From: Vibrio xiamenensis
GTDB taxonomy: Bacteria > Pseudomonadota > Gammaproteobacteria > Enterobacterales > Vibrionaceae
Length of the DNA: 40,678 bases
Reading direction: 5' to 3'
Assembly: GCF_900100015.1 (NCBI RefSeq)
Contig: NZ_FNDD01000041.1
Span: forward strand, 1 to 40,678
Position numbers and translations under genes: made by a program. Of the stretch, positions 18,001 through 26,707 are shown one piece after another. Each line of letters opens with the position of its first letter. The first letter of the stretch is position 1. The notes below the pieces were generated by a model. It had not been told where the DNA came from. It saw nothing but the letters and a program-made list of their open reading frames with translations, and did no database searches.

Positions 18001-19861
18001 AAGTCAGTTCGCCGCCGAGTAACTTATCCCCCTCTGCATTAAGAATGCCGACTTTAAATTCAGCATCACTGTAGTAATCGAACTCTTTTTGCGCAGGTAA
18101 AATCGCGGGAATCGATTTGCCCGTCCAAAGTTGCAGTGTGTGGCTACGCTGAATGCTCGCGCCGCCCGTCTCGTACAAAGAGAAGTGAAATTTCGCCAGC
18201 AGCGGCGACTGAATCAGCGCCTGTTTTACCAGCGGAAAATCAAACTCTAGCTGACCGTTGTCATCCAGAGTCATGGTGTCTAGGGTCGGCACATCTTGCC
18301 ACGAGCTCAGCTTAAACGGCTTGCCGACATAAAAATCTTGATAAGGCCCAGGAAAATGTTGTTGGGGCTGATAATACGACGACACCGTCAGAGCATTGCC
18401 TGCCGCTGGCGCGCCAAACAGATAGCGCCCCGACAGCTTAACGGGCAATGATTCAACCTTGTTCTGAAGCCCTTTCGCCATGGTCACTTGCATGTCCATA
18501 CGCTCAGGCACAAATTCACTGACGTTAAAACTAAACTGGCCTAGCGGCTGCTTGGCTTGCTTGTGGCTCAGAATATCAACGCGCCACTGCCCAAGCGGTG
18601 CGCTACTTGGCAGCGTAAAACGGTCTTGGTAGAAACCTTCGGCTTCGCTAGGTTCAATCCAGCGCCCACCAACCACATCGCCATTGGGCTTACGATATTG
18701 CAAATAAAGGCGCTGCGAAGAGACTGGCTCACCATCATCGCTACGTAGCACAATGTTCAGTGGTACACTTTCACCCGGTTTGAACAAATCGCGATTTGAA
18801 TAACTGAACGCCTCTACCGCTGCCCAATCACGTCCGGCAACATCAAAATCAGACAAGTCCAGCGGCACCTCTTTGAGCGGCAATACGCTCATTTGATCAC
18901 CAGCGTAAACCTGCAGCAAATCGCCTTTTTTCACTTGGTAGTCGAACGTTTGCTGCGCTGAACGCATTTCGCCAAGCTTAATCGTTTGGGTTTGATCGTC
19001 TTGTTCACTGACCACAGTCACTTGAGCAGGCAAAGACAGAGGCTGACCAGAAAAACGGTTTAAAGACAGCACAAGCTGGCTTGGAAACACTTTGGCTTGA
19101 ATACCAATGTCGCTAAGCAATACTTGCGCGACCGCATAGTGGCTTGAGTTGAAATCACCGGCGACTTTAATCACCAATAGATACCAGCCATCTTTTAAGC
19201 TCTTTGGCAGTTGAATCGCCGTAAGATAATCGGAATTAATCGGTGATTTAGGCACATCGAAACTGAGGCTGGTAACGGCTTGGTAATTTTTTCTTAGACG
19301 TTGCAGATCCCAAGTATCGGCGGCTTTATCGTAGTAATTGCGTTTAAGGAACGCCTGCGGTTTATCGACGCTCATGACTTCCACACTCAGCTGAGAGGTA
19401 TTCACCACACTGAGTGGCAACGTTCGACTGCCATTGGCGGGTACCACAGGACCGCGCCCGAGCAATTTAACCGCTGGTTCGCGCTGATAGATGGTCACAG
19501 TTTGGTTACGCGAGATCTCTTTGTTTTGCTCGATGCCATCTCGCAGCTTAATTTTATAGCTGCGATCCATTTCGACATCACTGAAGATCAGCGCATTTTT
19601 AGCCGGAGAAAGCGCCCAACTCGCACTTTCGATCAAGGTCTCGTTTTTCTTGCCATCTTTTTGCTCAATTTTGTACAAATCAGCGGCATGACGATCGGTA
19701 ATGGTTTGATCAAATTGAATGATTAAGGCAGGTTTACCTTGATAGATGTAATTGCCCATATAAGTCACTTTCGCGGCCAGCGCCAAAGAGCTACAACACA
19801 TGTAAACCAGCAGCGCCCCAAGCAGGGTACGCGCGCGATAACCAATACCTAACCTCAACAT
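15044..19861 (-). CDS. yfhM: Bacterial alpha-2-macroglobulin (YfhM-type)
   Basis: A 1605-residue exported protease trap. It has a signal sequence (cleavage near LALA-AK), a series of macroglobulin beta domains, and the thioester motif PYGCAEQ with Cys1143 and Gln1146, followed by an alpha-helical thioester-domain pattern (NGSFSLWN, GGRNDLIDTKYYAAWVL). Length fits the family. The family crosslinks host or competitor proteases that breach the outer membrane, working with PBP1C, which would repair the wall; coupling to pbpC here supports that. The segment before cleavage reads YMCCSSLALA, so a standard lipobox is not obvious and the protein may be soluble, unlike lipoprotein homologues. The start ATG has only a weak ribosome-binding site (AGG at -11 and AGGAT at -5). 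Confidence 0.92.
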   Translation of the reverse strand: MLRLGIGYRARTLLGALLVYMCCSSLALAAKVTYMGNYIYQGKPALIIQFDQTITDRHAADLYKIEQKDGKKNETLIESASWALSPAKNALIFSDVEMDRSYKIKLRDGIEQNKEISRNQTVTIYQREPAVKLLGRGPVVPANGSRTLPLSVVNTSQLSVEVMSVDKPQAFLKRNYYDKAADTWDLQRLRKNYQAVTSLSFDVPKSPINSDYLTAIQLPKSLKDGWYLLVIKVAGDFNSSHYAVAQVLLSDIGIQAKVFPSQLVLSLNRFSGQPLSLPAQVTVVSEQDDQTQTIKLGEMRSAQQTFDYQVKKGDLLQVYAGDQMSVLPLKEVPLDLSDFDVAGRDWAAVEAFSYSNRDLFKPGESVPLNIVLRSDDGEPVSSQRLYLQYRKPNGDVVGGRWIEPSEAEGFYQDRFTLPSSAPLGQWRVDILSHKQAKQPLGQFSFNVSEFVPERMDMQVTMAKGLQNKVESLPVKLSGRYLFGAPAAGNALTVSSYYQPQQHFPGPYQDFYVGKPFKLSSWQDVPTLDTMTLDDNGQLEFDFPLVKQALIQSPLLAKFHFSLYETGGASIQRSHTLQLWTGKSIPAILPAQKEFDYYSDAEFKVGILNAEGDKLLGGELTYVLERNRGDYYWVYSEESGWDLKRDIGWAPESSDVLHVKAGETVPLSLKVRWGEYRLIVQDSQQNQTIYRFDAGWSNDSEKQRPVKPDQLAMTLDKPSYQDGDTVVATINSEVAGELMLSLETNQVEWHLETKIDKGSHKFNLPLDGLKRHDVYLTATLIDSHAEMPRRLFTIKPIKLDREPRRLTVTIEHDDKLLPLKPATIKVSLANPPTTPTWVTLSLVDRGIINLSRYKVPSIYNWFFAQRRYAGDVVDLYSRLYQQRPDSFLTHRYGGDSDVGANSALGQTVESKTVTLMSKPVQFNAEGQAFIDVDIPDYNGEAQVVAMAFNGSQFGQAQSNVKIAAPIVAELAVPRFLAPNDTSQTLLELFNATQEPQTVTATVSANEMLNFGEKTEFSAKLAANQRVAFTLPYQVNPLSSITSVAKINIDIKAQGANGEQAFSQQRSWSIPVRSAVPIVSKKTSVTLSAYDASLFASGFKTTIDAPFWTGIDKANLTNMRVGYSTTPQISYLNYIDYLFRYPYGCAEQTTSTAMPWLLEDDSLTPIKQKQLGDDDSAEQRLRSAVLRLMTMQKANGSFSLWNKHGRENPWVSVYVSDFLFKTAQRYPDVVPDSMLENALQNLTRYGGRNDLIDTKYYAAWVLQQANKLDYNQLWTLSRTNISKQLSPVSSAYLGGAFLLQGQQSEGERFFNQVEVLDAQKYPYHYDDYSYSSFVSDYAKTIVVLSQVEKVIKLSDDMLALRNRLVEKVIKRAAERRYLSTREQTALVEAGLALKAGNSDFAELTLVHHRKPKDYQAHGLGTIDAAAGDTIINKTAKPIYVQVTTSGLAIEDQIRSTLKASNAERKYLKADGSAYHGEPLSMGDKLVVSVTYRLTQRVPDALVVEYIPTGFVLEDPQFTDSGDLIRSAKVKSASSTNMQEYRNDRFVASLDMKSGYTYTFNYVIRAETAGTASVPALYVESMYQPENLLYQPMTAFTSMTIKPLELAK

Positions 19862-19957
19862 ATCCTAAGCCTTCATCTTATTGTTAACAGGTGAAGTGCG
19901 ACCAATAAATCATCACCATTAAGTTGTTAAAGCTTAGTTAACCACTTGATCGCAGGC

Positions 19958-19983
19958 AAAAAAAAGCCCCATATTTGGGGCTT
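19958..19983 (-). terminator. Rho-independent terminator of aroG
   Basis: On the minus strand AAGCCCC, 6-nt loop, GGGGCTT then eight T: a classical terminator 39 bp after the aroG stop. Confidence 0.92.
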
Positions 19984-20021
19984 AATTAGCGTTAGAATAA
20001 GTAACCGACGATGGCTAAGTA

Positions 20022-21074
20022 TTAGCTAGCGCGACGAGCTTTGACCGCATCGGCTAACTGGCGTAGAACTTTCTCAGTGTCAGCCCAACCAATACATGCA
20101 TCGGTGATGGATTGACCATAGGTCGCCACTTTACCATCGACAAGATCTTGTCGACCTTCTGTCAGATGCGATTCGATCATCACGCCGAAAATGGCATCTT
20201 CACCGCCACTCAATTGGGCACTGATATCATCAGAAACCACCATTTGACGTTGGTACTGTTTCGAGCTGTTGGCATGGCTAAAGTCGATCATGACTTTTTG
20301 ACGCAAACCTGCCGCTTCCAGTTTCTGTTTCACTTCACCGACGTGCGCCGCACTGTAGTTTGGCTCTTTACCACCACGTAAAATGATGTGGCAATCTGGG
20401 TTACCGCTGGTTTCAACGATCGCTGAATGACCAAATTTGGTTACCGACAGGAAGTTGTGTTCTGAGCTAGCTGAGCGAATTGCATCAGCGGCGATTTTGA
20501 TGTTGCCGTCAGTACCGTTTTTAAAACCAACCGGGCAAGACAAGCCAGAAGACAGTTCACGGTGAACTTGAGATTCAGTGGTACGAGCCCCAATCGCGCC
20601 CCAGCTAATGAGGTCAGCAATGTACTGAGGTGAAATCATATCGAGGAATTCGGTTGCCGTTGGTACACCCATATCGGTCAGATCCAGCAGCAGCTTACGG
20701 GCAATACGCAGACCGTCGTTGATCTTGTAAGTATCGTTAAGGTACGGGTCGTTGATCAGCCCTTTCCAACCTACCGTGGTGCGTGGTTTTTCAAAGTACA
20801 CACGCATGACCACTTCAAGGTCTTCGCTTAGTTCTTCGCGCAACGCTTTCAAACGTTCAGCGTATTCCAGCGCCGCTTTAGTATCGTGAATCGAACACGG
20901 ACCAACGATCACCAACAAACGATCGTCTTTGCCTTGCAGAATATTTGAAATCGCTTGGCGGGTTTGAAAAGTGGTCGACGCAGCGGTATCGGTTGCTGGG
21001 TATTTTTCCAAAATAGCAACGGGTGGCAATAACTCTTTTACGCGCTTAATTCGTACATCATCGGTCTGAAACAT
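20022..21074 (-). CDS. aroG: DAHP synthase, AroG type
   Basis: A 350-residue 3-deoxy-D-arabino-heptulosonate-7-phosphate synthase, the first enzyme of the shikimate pathway (phosphoenolpyruvate plus erythrose 4-phosphate). It has DDVRIKRVKELLPPVA at the N-terminus, IVGPCSIHD, RVYFEKPRTTVGWKGLINDP, GARTTESQVHRELSSGLS, GFKNGTDG, HIILRGGKEPNYS and DFSHANSSKQ, all typical of the type I enterobacterial enzymes. Start at ATG 21074 gives exactly the E. coli AroG length with AGGA 9 nt upstream; a longer frame to 21128 adds 18 unrelated residues. Feedback specificity (Phe, Tyr or Trp) cannot be fixed by eye; overall likeness is closest to Phe-sensitive AroG. A TyrR-box-like site lies upstream. Confidence 0.92.
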   Translation of the reverse strand: MFQTDDVRIKRVKELLPPVAILEKYPATDTAASTTFQTRQAISNILQGKDDRLLVIVGPCSIHDTKAALEYAERLKALREELSEDLEVVMRVYFEKPRTTVGWKGLINDPYLNDTYKINDGLRIARKLLLDLTDMGVPTATEFLDMISPQYIADLISWGAIGARTTESQVHRELSSGLSCPVGFKNGTDGNIKIAADAIRSASSEHNFLSVTKFGHSAIVETSGNPDCHIILRGGKEPNYSAAHVGEVKQKLEAAGLRQKVMIDFSHANSSKQYQRQMVVSDDISAQLSGGEDAIFGVMIESHLTEGRQDLVDGKVATYGQSITDACIGWADTEKVLRQLADAVKARRAS

Positions 21075-21263
21075 GCTCGGGCTTCCTGTCATTCTTATGC
21101 TGGCGCTCGGTAATGTTGTCGATTGCAATGATCGCTAACCGTTACCCAACGCCATGTCGGTTCTTGTTTGTCTGACGGGTAAGTTATCGAGGTTCGACAA
21201 AACACGCAAGCACTATTTTAAATAAAAGGCAATATTGATTACTATTTTACACAAAATCCAAAA

Positions 21264-21281
21264 CGTACAATTATATTTACA
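21264..21281. promoter_or_regulatory. TyrR-box-like site upstream of aroG
   Basis: CGTACA-ATTATA-TTTACA matches the TyrR consensus TGTAAA-N6-TTTACA in 4 of 6 left and 6 of 6 right positions, including the G and C held 14 nt apart. It lies 190 bp upstream of the aroG start in a 422-bp AT-rich gap (21075-21496) that otherwise holds the terminator at 21394-21434 and no gene I can see. Confidence 0.4.
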
Positions 21282-21393
21282 GTTGATATTTCATTTAAAA
21301 ACATGTAATTAGATAAATTATGCCGATATCATGGCCATTTCATTTGCCTATAGGCGCTCGGTGAAAAATTGCCGAACGTGATATTAAGCACAA

Positions 21394-21434
21394 TAAAAAA
21401 TGAGCTTAGCATCACAGACATGACGCTAAGCTCA
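21394..21434 (-). terminator. Terminator of the RpiR-linked transport operon
   Basis: On the minus strand TGAGCTTAGC and GCTAAGCTCA form a 10-bp stem with a 14-nt loop, followed by TTTTTTATT. It lies 62 bp after the stop of the P1 peptidase gene. Confidence 0.88.
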
Positions 21435-21496
21435 GACTCATTTCAATGTTATTCGCTGTAAGCCCACTTTATTTGTCAGCAAACACCACCTAACAA

Positions 21497-22588
21497 CTAA
21501 ACACTGTGAAAGCGATCCACCAAACTTAGCAGTTGCTGCGGGTCAATCGCTTTGACGTTAAGTCCAGCAGGCTTAAACGTTGGTGCATCCTCGGCGGCCA
21601 ACATTGCATTTACCACCGACTCTTCAACGCTCTCCACTGCGGCAAGATAGAACTCATCAAATCGCTCATCATTAAGGCAAGTCATATTCGTGTAGCTTGG
21701 CGACAACTGCGGCAGTGATTGACGATTGGCGGTGCTAAAGGCAAGGAAAATATCACCAGAATTATTTCCTCCAGGAGAGCCATTTCGACCAATGCCGATC
21801 GCGGCACGTTTCGCCATTCGTTTAAGCTGATGTGGCAGCATAGGTGCATCCGTTGCCAGCACCACAATGATCGAGCCCATCTCCTTTTGCTCCATCAGAT
21901 CATCATCCGTAAGATAACATCCTATCGGCGCGCCAAGCACGTTAAACCAAGGACGCACACCGTGATTGGCTTGCACAAGCGCTGCCACCGTGTATGTTTC
22001 GCCTTCAACGTCAACTACACGCGATGCGGTGCCCGTTCCCCCTTTAAAACCATACGCAATCATCCCTGTACCGCCGCCGACACATCCTTCAGCAATATTA
22101 CCACCAGTCGCATTTTGCAGCGCACACAGCGCATCTTGCTCAGTGACGTGCATCGCGTTGATGTCATTTAACACACCATCATAAGTTTCAGCAATGACGG
22201 GCATAGCCCAGAGATGATGTTGCTGCCATTCGCTCTGATATTGCTCAACCATCCACTTCACTGTGGCGTGGTGCGTGATACCAATCGCATGCGTATTCGT
22301 AAGCATGATGGGGCCGCAAAAATAACCGCCATCTTGAATCCAGTGCGTCCCTGTCATTTCTCCGTTGCCGTTGAGTGCATAACTTCCCGCCCAAACAGGT
22401 TGTGGCTCAGTTTGATAACCATGGGGGAGAATCGCGGTAACGCCCGTTCGCGCAGGCGATACAGGATCGTGGTTAATAATCGTTTGGTACCCGACCAACA
22501 CACCGGGAACATCGGTAATCGCGTTATGTTGACCAGTTACACCGGGAAATGGCAGTCCGAGTTGTCTTGCGCGCAGTTTTTTTGTCAT
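21497..22588 (-). CDS. P1-family aminopeptidase (DmpA type)
   Basis: A 363-residue Ntn-hydrolase-like peptidase of family S58/P1 (L-aminopeptidase/D-esterase). Family landmarks are ITDVPGVLVGY near the N-terminus, GGYFCGPIMLTNTHAIG, GCVGGGTGMIAYGFKGGTGT and GGNNSGDIFLAFSTAN. Self-cleavage before Ser277 (NN-S-GD) would create the catalytic N-terminal serine of the small subunit. Known members release N-terminal L-, D- or beta-amino acids from amides and small peptides. No signal peptide, so cytoplasmic. Start at 22588 (AGGA 8 nt upstream) over 22597. It is the last gene of the operon, 21 bp after the permease gene, suggesting it hydrolyses what the transporter imports. Substrate unknown. Confidence 0.88.
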   Translation of the reverse strand: MTKKLRARQLGLPFPGVTGQHNAITDVPGVLVGYQTIINHDPVSPARTGVTAILPHGYQTEPQPVWAGSYALNGNGEMTGTHWIQDGGYFCGPIMLTNTHAIGITHHATVKWMVEQYQSEWQQHHLWAMPVIAETYDGVLNDINAMHVTEQDALCALQNATGGNIAEGCVGGGTGMIAYGFKGGTGTASRVVDVEGETYTVAALVQANHGVRPWFNVLGAPIGCYLTDDDLMEQKEMGSIIVVLATDAPMLPHQLKRMAKRAAIGIGRNGSPGGNNSGDIFLAFSTANRQSLPQLSPSYTNMTCLNDERFDEFYLAAVESVEESVVNAMLAAEDAPTFKPAGLNVKAIDPQQLLSLVDRFHSV

Positions 22589-22609
22589 CCTTAACATCCT
22601 AGCTATTGA

Positions 22610-23443
22610 TTAAATAGACGTTTTCTTTGATTTGAAATAGATACCCGCATAGGCGAACAACAGTGAAAAAATCAGCATTAACGTCGCGATAGCATTAATT
22701 TCCGGTTTAATGCCTTTGCGAATCATGCTCAATATATATACGGGTAAAGTGGTCGAATCGGTGCCGCTGATGAAGTAAGTGATCACCACGTCATCCATTG
22801 AAATGACAAAACTAAGCAGCGCTCCCCCAACAACGCCAGGCAAGATAAGTGGCAAGGTCACGCGACGAAATGTTTGCCACTCATTGGCCCCCAAATCGGC
22901 TGAAGCGCGTTCAAGTTGAGGGTCCATATCGGCCAATCGCGCGCTGACCACAATAAATACATAGCTGATTAAAAAAGTACAGTGGCCAATTACAATCGTA
23001 CTTGAGCCCAAAGTCAGGCCTGAACTAATGAAAAAAATCAGTAGCGCAATGCCGAGTACAATGTCTGGCATCACCATAGGTATGTGCATAAACATGCGAT
23101 ATAACGGCTGGAGTTTAAAGCGAAAACGAGCGAGAGCGAGCGCCACCATTGTGCCAAGCAATGTTGAAATCAACGTCGCAAATAACGCCACCACAAGGCT
23201 ATTTTTCAACGCACTCAAAAGTGAACCCGTTGAATCAATATAGGTTTCCGGCATCGGTTGGCTCGCTTGATAACCAAACATGATTCGATACCAGTCCAAA
23301 CTGGCTTCGGTCCAATTCATAATATTGATTGGGTTCGCGTTAAACGAATACACCACAATCAGCACGACTGGTGCATAGAGAAAGACAAAAAACGCCAAAC
23401 TGTAGGCTGATAGTAGCCGCTTCAGCATTGTTGTTTTGGGCAT
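22610..23443 (-). CDS. PotC-like ABC transporter permease
   Basis: A 277-residue inner-membrane permease with six hydrophobic segments and the EAA loop ASADLGANEWQTFRRVTLPL that contacts the ATPase. Its sequence (PVVLIVVYSFNANP.., PMVMPDIVLGIALLIFF, DDVVITYFISG) is typical of the spermidine/putrescine family (PotC). The ATG at 23443 has AAGGAG 7 nt upstream and is preferred to the GTG at 23449. It pairs with the PotB-like gene 33 bp upstream. Real cargo may not be polyamine given the peptidase gene that follows. Confidence 0.88.
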   Translation of the reverse strand: MPKTTMLKRLLSAYSLAFFVFLYAPVVLIVVYSFNANPINIMNWTEASLDWYRIMFGYQASQPMPETYIDSTGSLLSALKNSLVVALFATLISTLLGTMVALALARFRFKLQPLYRMFMHIPMVMPDIVLGIALLIFFISSGLTLGSSTIVIGHCTFLISYVFIVVSARLADMDPQLERASADLGANEWQTFRRVTLPLILPGVVGGALLSFVISMDDVVITYFISGTDSTTLPVYILSMIRKGIKPEINAIATLMLIFSLLFAYAGIYFKSKKTSI

Positions 23444-23476
23444 AACCACACTCCTTATTCGCCTTTAGCTCGGCAT

Positions 23477-24373
23477 TTAAGCCGAACGAGTTTTATTGAC
23501 TCGATAAAAAAATACGCTAAGCAAAATTAGCATCAACAACGTCAGAACCATGGAGAGTGCCGCGCCAAACGGCCAGTTTCGGGCATAAAGGAATTGCTGT
23601 TCCACCATGTTACCGATCATCAGCACTTTCGCTCCGCCAAATAAATCGGGAATCACAAAGTTGCCAAGGCTTGGAATGAATACCAGAATGCTGCCAGCCA
23701 TGATGCCTGGCAGAGTCATAGGAAAAACCACTTTACAGAAAGTCTTCCAGGGTGCGGCGCCCAAGTCTTGAGAGGCTTGGATTAATCGACTGTCTAGCTT
23801 TTCTACACTGGAATACAACGGTAAAAACATAAACGGAATAAAGATATACACCATGCCGATGATCACCGCGACGTTGCTGTACATCAAGCTGAGTGGCTGA
23901 TGGATAATTCCCACCCACTCAAGGAACTGGTTGGCAAATCCCGAATCACGCAGAATAAGCATCCATGCGTAGAGGCGAACGATCATCGAGGAGAAAAATG
24001 GCAGGGTTATTAATAAAATAAAGCACGACTTCATTTTTGCCGATAACTGACTCACCCAAAAGGCAACCGGATAACACACTACCAAAGTACACACTACCGT
24101 CGCTAACGCGAGTCCGATTGAGCGCAGTAAAATATCCAGATAGACGATATCAAACTCTTCATAAAAACCATCTGCCCAACCTAGAATCCGGCCATAATTC
24201 CAATGGTAAAATGTCCATTCAACTCCACCGTATAAACCAGGCTCCAAAAAGCTGTAAGTCAATATAATCAGCAATGGGATAACAAAAAAGATCGCCAGAA
24301 AAACGCTGGTTGGTGACAGCATAAAGAGCAACGAAACTTGCTGGCGTGAAAAACTTCGTGCGTAAGATTTCAT
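23477..24373 (-). CDS. PotB-like ABC transporter permease
   Basis: A 298-residue inner-membrane permease with about six hydrophobic segments and an EAA-type loop (ASQDLGAAPWKTFCKVVFPM), of the PotB/spermidine-putrescine type. The start (AGGAGG 4-5 nt upstream) overlaps the stop of the ATPase gene by 4 bp (ATGA), so translation is coupled. It forms the transmembrane heterodimer with the PotC-like protein. Confidence 0.88.
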   Translation of the reverse strand: MKSYARSFSRQQVSLLFMLSPTSVFLAIFFVIPLLIILTYSFLEPGLYGGVEWTFYHWNYGRILGWADGFYEEFDIVYLDILLRSIGLALATVVCTLVVCYPVAFWVSQLSAKMKSCFILLITLPFFSSMIVRLYAWMLILRDSGFANQFLEWVGIIHQPLSLMYSNVAVIIGMVYIFIPFMFLPLYSSVEKLDSRLIQASQDLGAAPWKTFCKVVFPMTLPGIMAGSILVFIPSLGNFVIPDLFGGAKVLMIGNMVEQQFLYARNWPFGAALSMVLTLLMLILLSVFFYRVNKTRSA

Positions 24374-25482
24374 GCCGCCTCCTGTTTCGCATTCGCGCGA
24401 TGGCTGACAACATGAGCCGCTTCAAGCCGATAAGACAAGCTAATGGTATCACCGACATTGACCTCTCCATCTTCGTGTCTAACCAAAGCGGATATTTTTT
24501 GCCCGTTACTTAACGTTCCGTGTAACTGATAGTCAGTCCCGACGAACACACGTTCTTCAACAGTTAAACTCAATTCATATGTCGCGGTATTTGGTGTGCG
24601 GACCAACGAAAGTTGCTCAGGTCGCAGCAGTAACTCAACTTTGTCCCCTACTTGCAATTGCTTGTCTTGCAAAAATACTTTCACACCTTGGCAATCGACT
24701 ACTGCTTTGCTGTGCTCAATCAATATCACGTTACCTGCAAAAATATTGCTCTCACCGATAAAATCAGCAACAAAACGATTGCACGGCGTGTGATAAATCT
24801 CATCTGGAGTACCGATTTGCTGCACTTTACCCGCATTTAGAACCACAATGCGGTCTGATAGCGTCAAGGCTTCTTGCTGGTCATGAGTAACAAACACAAA
24901 ACAAATACCCAGCTCTGATTGCAGGCGTTTCAGTTCCAACTGCATCTTTATGCGCAAATTTTTATCCAGCGCAGATAAAGGTTCATCTAATAACAATAGT
25001 TTGGGCCGGTTGATGATCGCGCGAGCCAAGGCCACACGTTGTTGCTGACCACCAGAGAGCTGCGCAGGCATGCGGCGTTCAGTCCCTATTAAGCCGACCA
25101 TTTCCAATGCTTGTTTGACTCTTTGGTTGCGCTCTAGCGCATTCACTTTGGCAATGTCCAATCCGTAACCAACATTTTGTTCGACCGTCATATGTGGGAA
25201 CAGAGCATAAGATTGAAACACCGTATTGACCGGACGTTTATGTGCGGGCAAATTAGTAATCGACTGTTGCTCAATCAACACATCTCCGCTATCGAGACGT
25301 TCAAAACCTGCAATGATCTTAAGCAAGGTGGTTTTACCACAACCAGAAGGCCCTAACAGCGTAATGAACTCCTGCTTGGCAATCGAAATATCGATACCAT
25401 CAAGTGCTTTAATCAAATTACCTTCAGGTGTCGTAAATTGGCGATATCCTTTACGGATACGAATATATTCATTAGCTGACAT
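24370..25482 (-). CDS. PotA-like ABC transporter ATPase
   Basis: A 370-residue ATP-binding subunit. Walker A GPSGCGKT at 44-51, signature LSGGQ at 142-146, Walker B LLLLDE at 162-167 and the switch THD shortly after. The last 100 residues form a TOBE-type regulatory domain, as in PotA and other polyamine or spermidine importers. I start at ATG 25482 with GGGGA 6 nt upstream; the frame stays open for 73 further codons but that part overlaps the binding-protein gene and looks non-coding. A terminator-like hairpin lies between this gene and the binding-protein gene before it. Confidence 0.92.
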   Translation of the reverse strand: MSANEYIRIRKGYRQFTTPEGNLIKALDGIDISIAKQEFITLLGPSGCGKTTLLKIIAGFERLDSGDVLIEQQSITNLPAHKRPVNTVFQSYALFPHMTVEQNVGYGLDIAKVNALERNQRVKQALEMVGLIGTERRMPAQLSGGQQQRVALARAIINRPKLLLLDEPLSALDKNLRIKMQLELKRLQSELGICFVFVTHDQQEALTLSDRIVVLNAGKVQQIGTPDEIYHTPCNRFVADFIGESNIFAGNVILIEHSKAVVDCQGVKVFLQDKQLQVGDKVELLLRPEQLSLVRTPNTATYELSLTVEERVFVGTDYQLHGTLSNGQKISALVRHEDGEVNVGDTISLSYRLEAAHVVSHRANAKQEAA

Positions 25483-25494
25483 AGCATCCCCTGC

Positions 25495-25523
25495 AAATAA
25501 AAACGGGTGACGGCTTACACCCG
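25495..25523 (-). terminator. Internal terminator/attenuator after the binding-protein gene
   Basis: On the minus strand CGGGTG, loop TAAGCCGT, CACCCG followed by TTTTTATTT. It begins 12 bp after the stop of the PotD-like gene and ends just before the ribosome-binding site of the ATPase gene. Such a leaky terminator would give more binding protein than membrane components. Confidence 0.7.
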
Positions 25524-25534
25524 AAAATAACCCA

Positions 25535-26599
25535 TTAATGAGTACGAATTTTGGTCCAAACACGGTCGTACAATTTAATGTCTTTACCAAGTTCAGCAAA
25601 CATTTGTAATTTCGAACGCACTTGTTCAGGTGGATTAATACTTGGGTTGTCGCGAATATAATCGGGTAATAACGCAATAGCATCTTTATTCGTAGAACCA
25701 TTCATCTGCTGCTTAGTATTAAGCGCAGCAATTTCAGGTTGAGTAAAAAACTCCAAGAACTTTTTGGCGTTAGATTTATTTGGCGCGGATTTTAAAACAC
25801 ACATGTTTTCCTGATACATGGTCGCGCCTTCTTTGGGAATCACAAAATCCAATTCATCTGGGGTTTGAAATACGTAAAGCATGCCGCCGACATACCATTG
25901 TGCCGCCGCAATATCACCGGATTGCACCAATGGCGCACTATCATAAGTAAATGACGAAACGTTGGGTTTCTGCTTGAGAATAAATTCCTGCGCCAGTTTT
26001 AAATCTTCACGCCGAGTCGAATTAACACTCTTACCATGCTCGATTAACCCAACACCAATGACTTCTCGCATATCATCAAGCATCGCGATTTTCTTACCTT
26101 GCTGAGGTAAATTGAAAAACTCTTGCCAAGAATCCAAACTCTTTACTTGCTTTTTGTTGTACAAAATCCCAACCGTTCCCCATGCATACGGTAAACAATA
26201 TTCACCTTTAGGGTCAGATTTCGCGGTTAAAAAATGCGTATCGATGTGTTTAAAGCCGCTGAATTGATTAATATGGGTTTTCTCAAGCAATCCAAGATGG
26301 GACATAATGTCTTGCATGTGAACTGATGGGAAGACAATATCGTACCCTGTTGCACCCGCTTGCAGTTTTGCCAACATTTCTTCATTGGATGTGTAGGTAT
26401 CCACGCTAACGTCGATACCTGTTTGAGCTTTAAATTGAGTCAGTACCTCAGGATTTATATAATCTCCCCAGTTGTATAATTTCAAACTCTCTTGCGCAGA
26501 TATCGATGGTGCGTTGAACATTGCTGCAACTAAGGCAACGGTAAGCAACCGCTTTTTATTAAGTACGCGATTGTCGTGATATTTATTTTGTTCCTTCAC
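25535..26599 (-). CDS. PotD-like periplasmic substrate-binding protein
   Basis: A 354-residue extracytoplasmic binding protein. After a charged start comes a signal peptide (KKRLLTVALVAAMFNAPSISA-Q), then LKLYNWGDYINPEVLTQFKA, VDTYTSNEEMLAKLQAG, YDIVFPSVHMQ and PYAWGTVGILYNK, all characteristic of the PotD/PotF polyamine-binding group. I start at GTG 26599 because GGGAG is 6 nt upstream; the TTG at 26605 lies directly on the ribosome-binding site. It is the first gene of the operon and divergent from the RpiR regulator. Ligand is not fixed by the family: PotD relatives also bind other cationic or amide compounds. Confidence 0.9.
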   Translation of the reverse strand: MKEQNKYHDNRVLNKKRLLTVALVAAMFNAPSISAQESLKLYNWGDYINPEVLTQFKAQTGIDVSVDTYTSNEEMLAKLQAGATGYDIVFPSVHMQDIMSHLGLLEKTHINQFSGFKHIDTHFLTAKSDPKGEYCLPYAWGTVGILYNKKQVKSLDSWQEFFNLPQQGKKIAMLDDMREVIGVGLIEHGKSVNSTRREDLKLAQEFILKQKPNVSSFTYDSAPLVQSGDIAAAQWYVGGMLYVFQTPDELDFVIPKEGATMYQENMCVLKSAPNKSNAKKFLEFFTQPEIAALNTKQQMNGSTNKDAIALLPDYIRDNPSINPPEQVRSKLQMFAELGKDIKLYDRVWTKIRTH

Positions 26600-26707
26600 T
26601 GGCAACTCCCTTATTTTATAAAACTAAGTGATTTTTATTTTTTCTAAAATACTCGACTACAACCTTTACTTAATTATTCTATTTATGGCATAAACATTTC
26701 AATATCA

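Noticed and set aside
19301..19726. 141-codon plus-strand frame inside the alpha-2-macroglobulin gene
   Set aside because: Antisense shadow of a conserved coding region with no independent support.
24370..25701. Long form of the PotA-like ATPase with 73 extra N-terminal residues
   Set aside because: The extension overlaps the binding-protein gene and lacks the family pattern, whereas ATG 25482 has a strong ribosome-binding site and gives the usual N-terminus.
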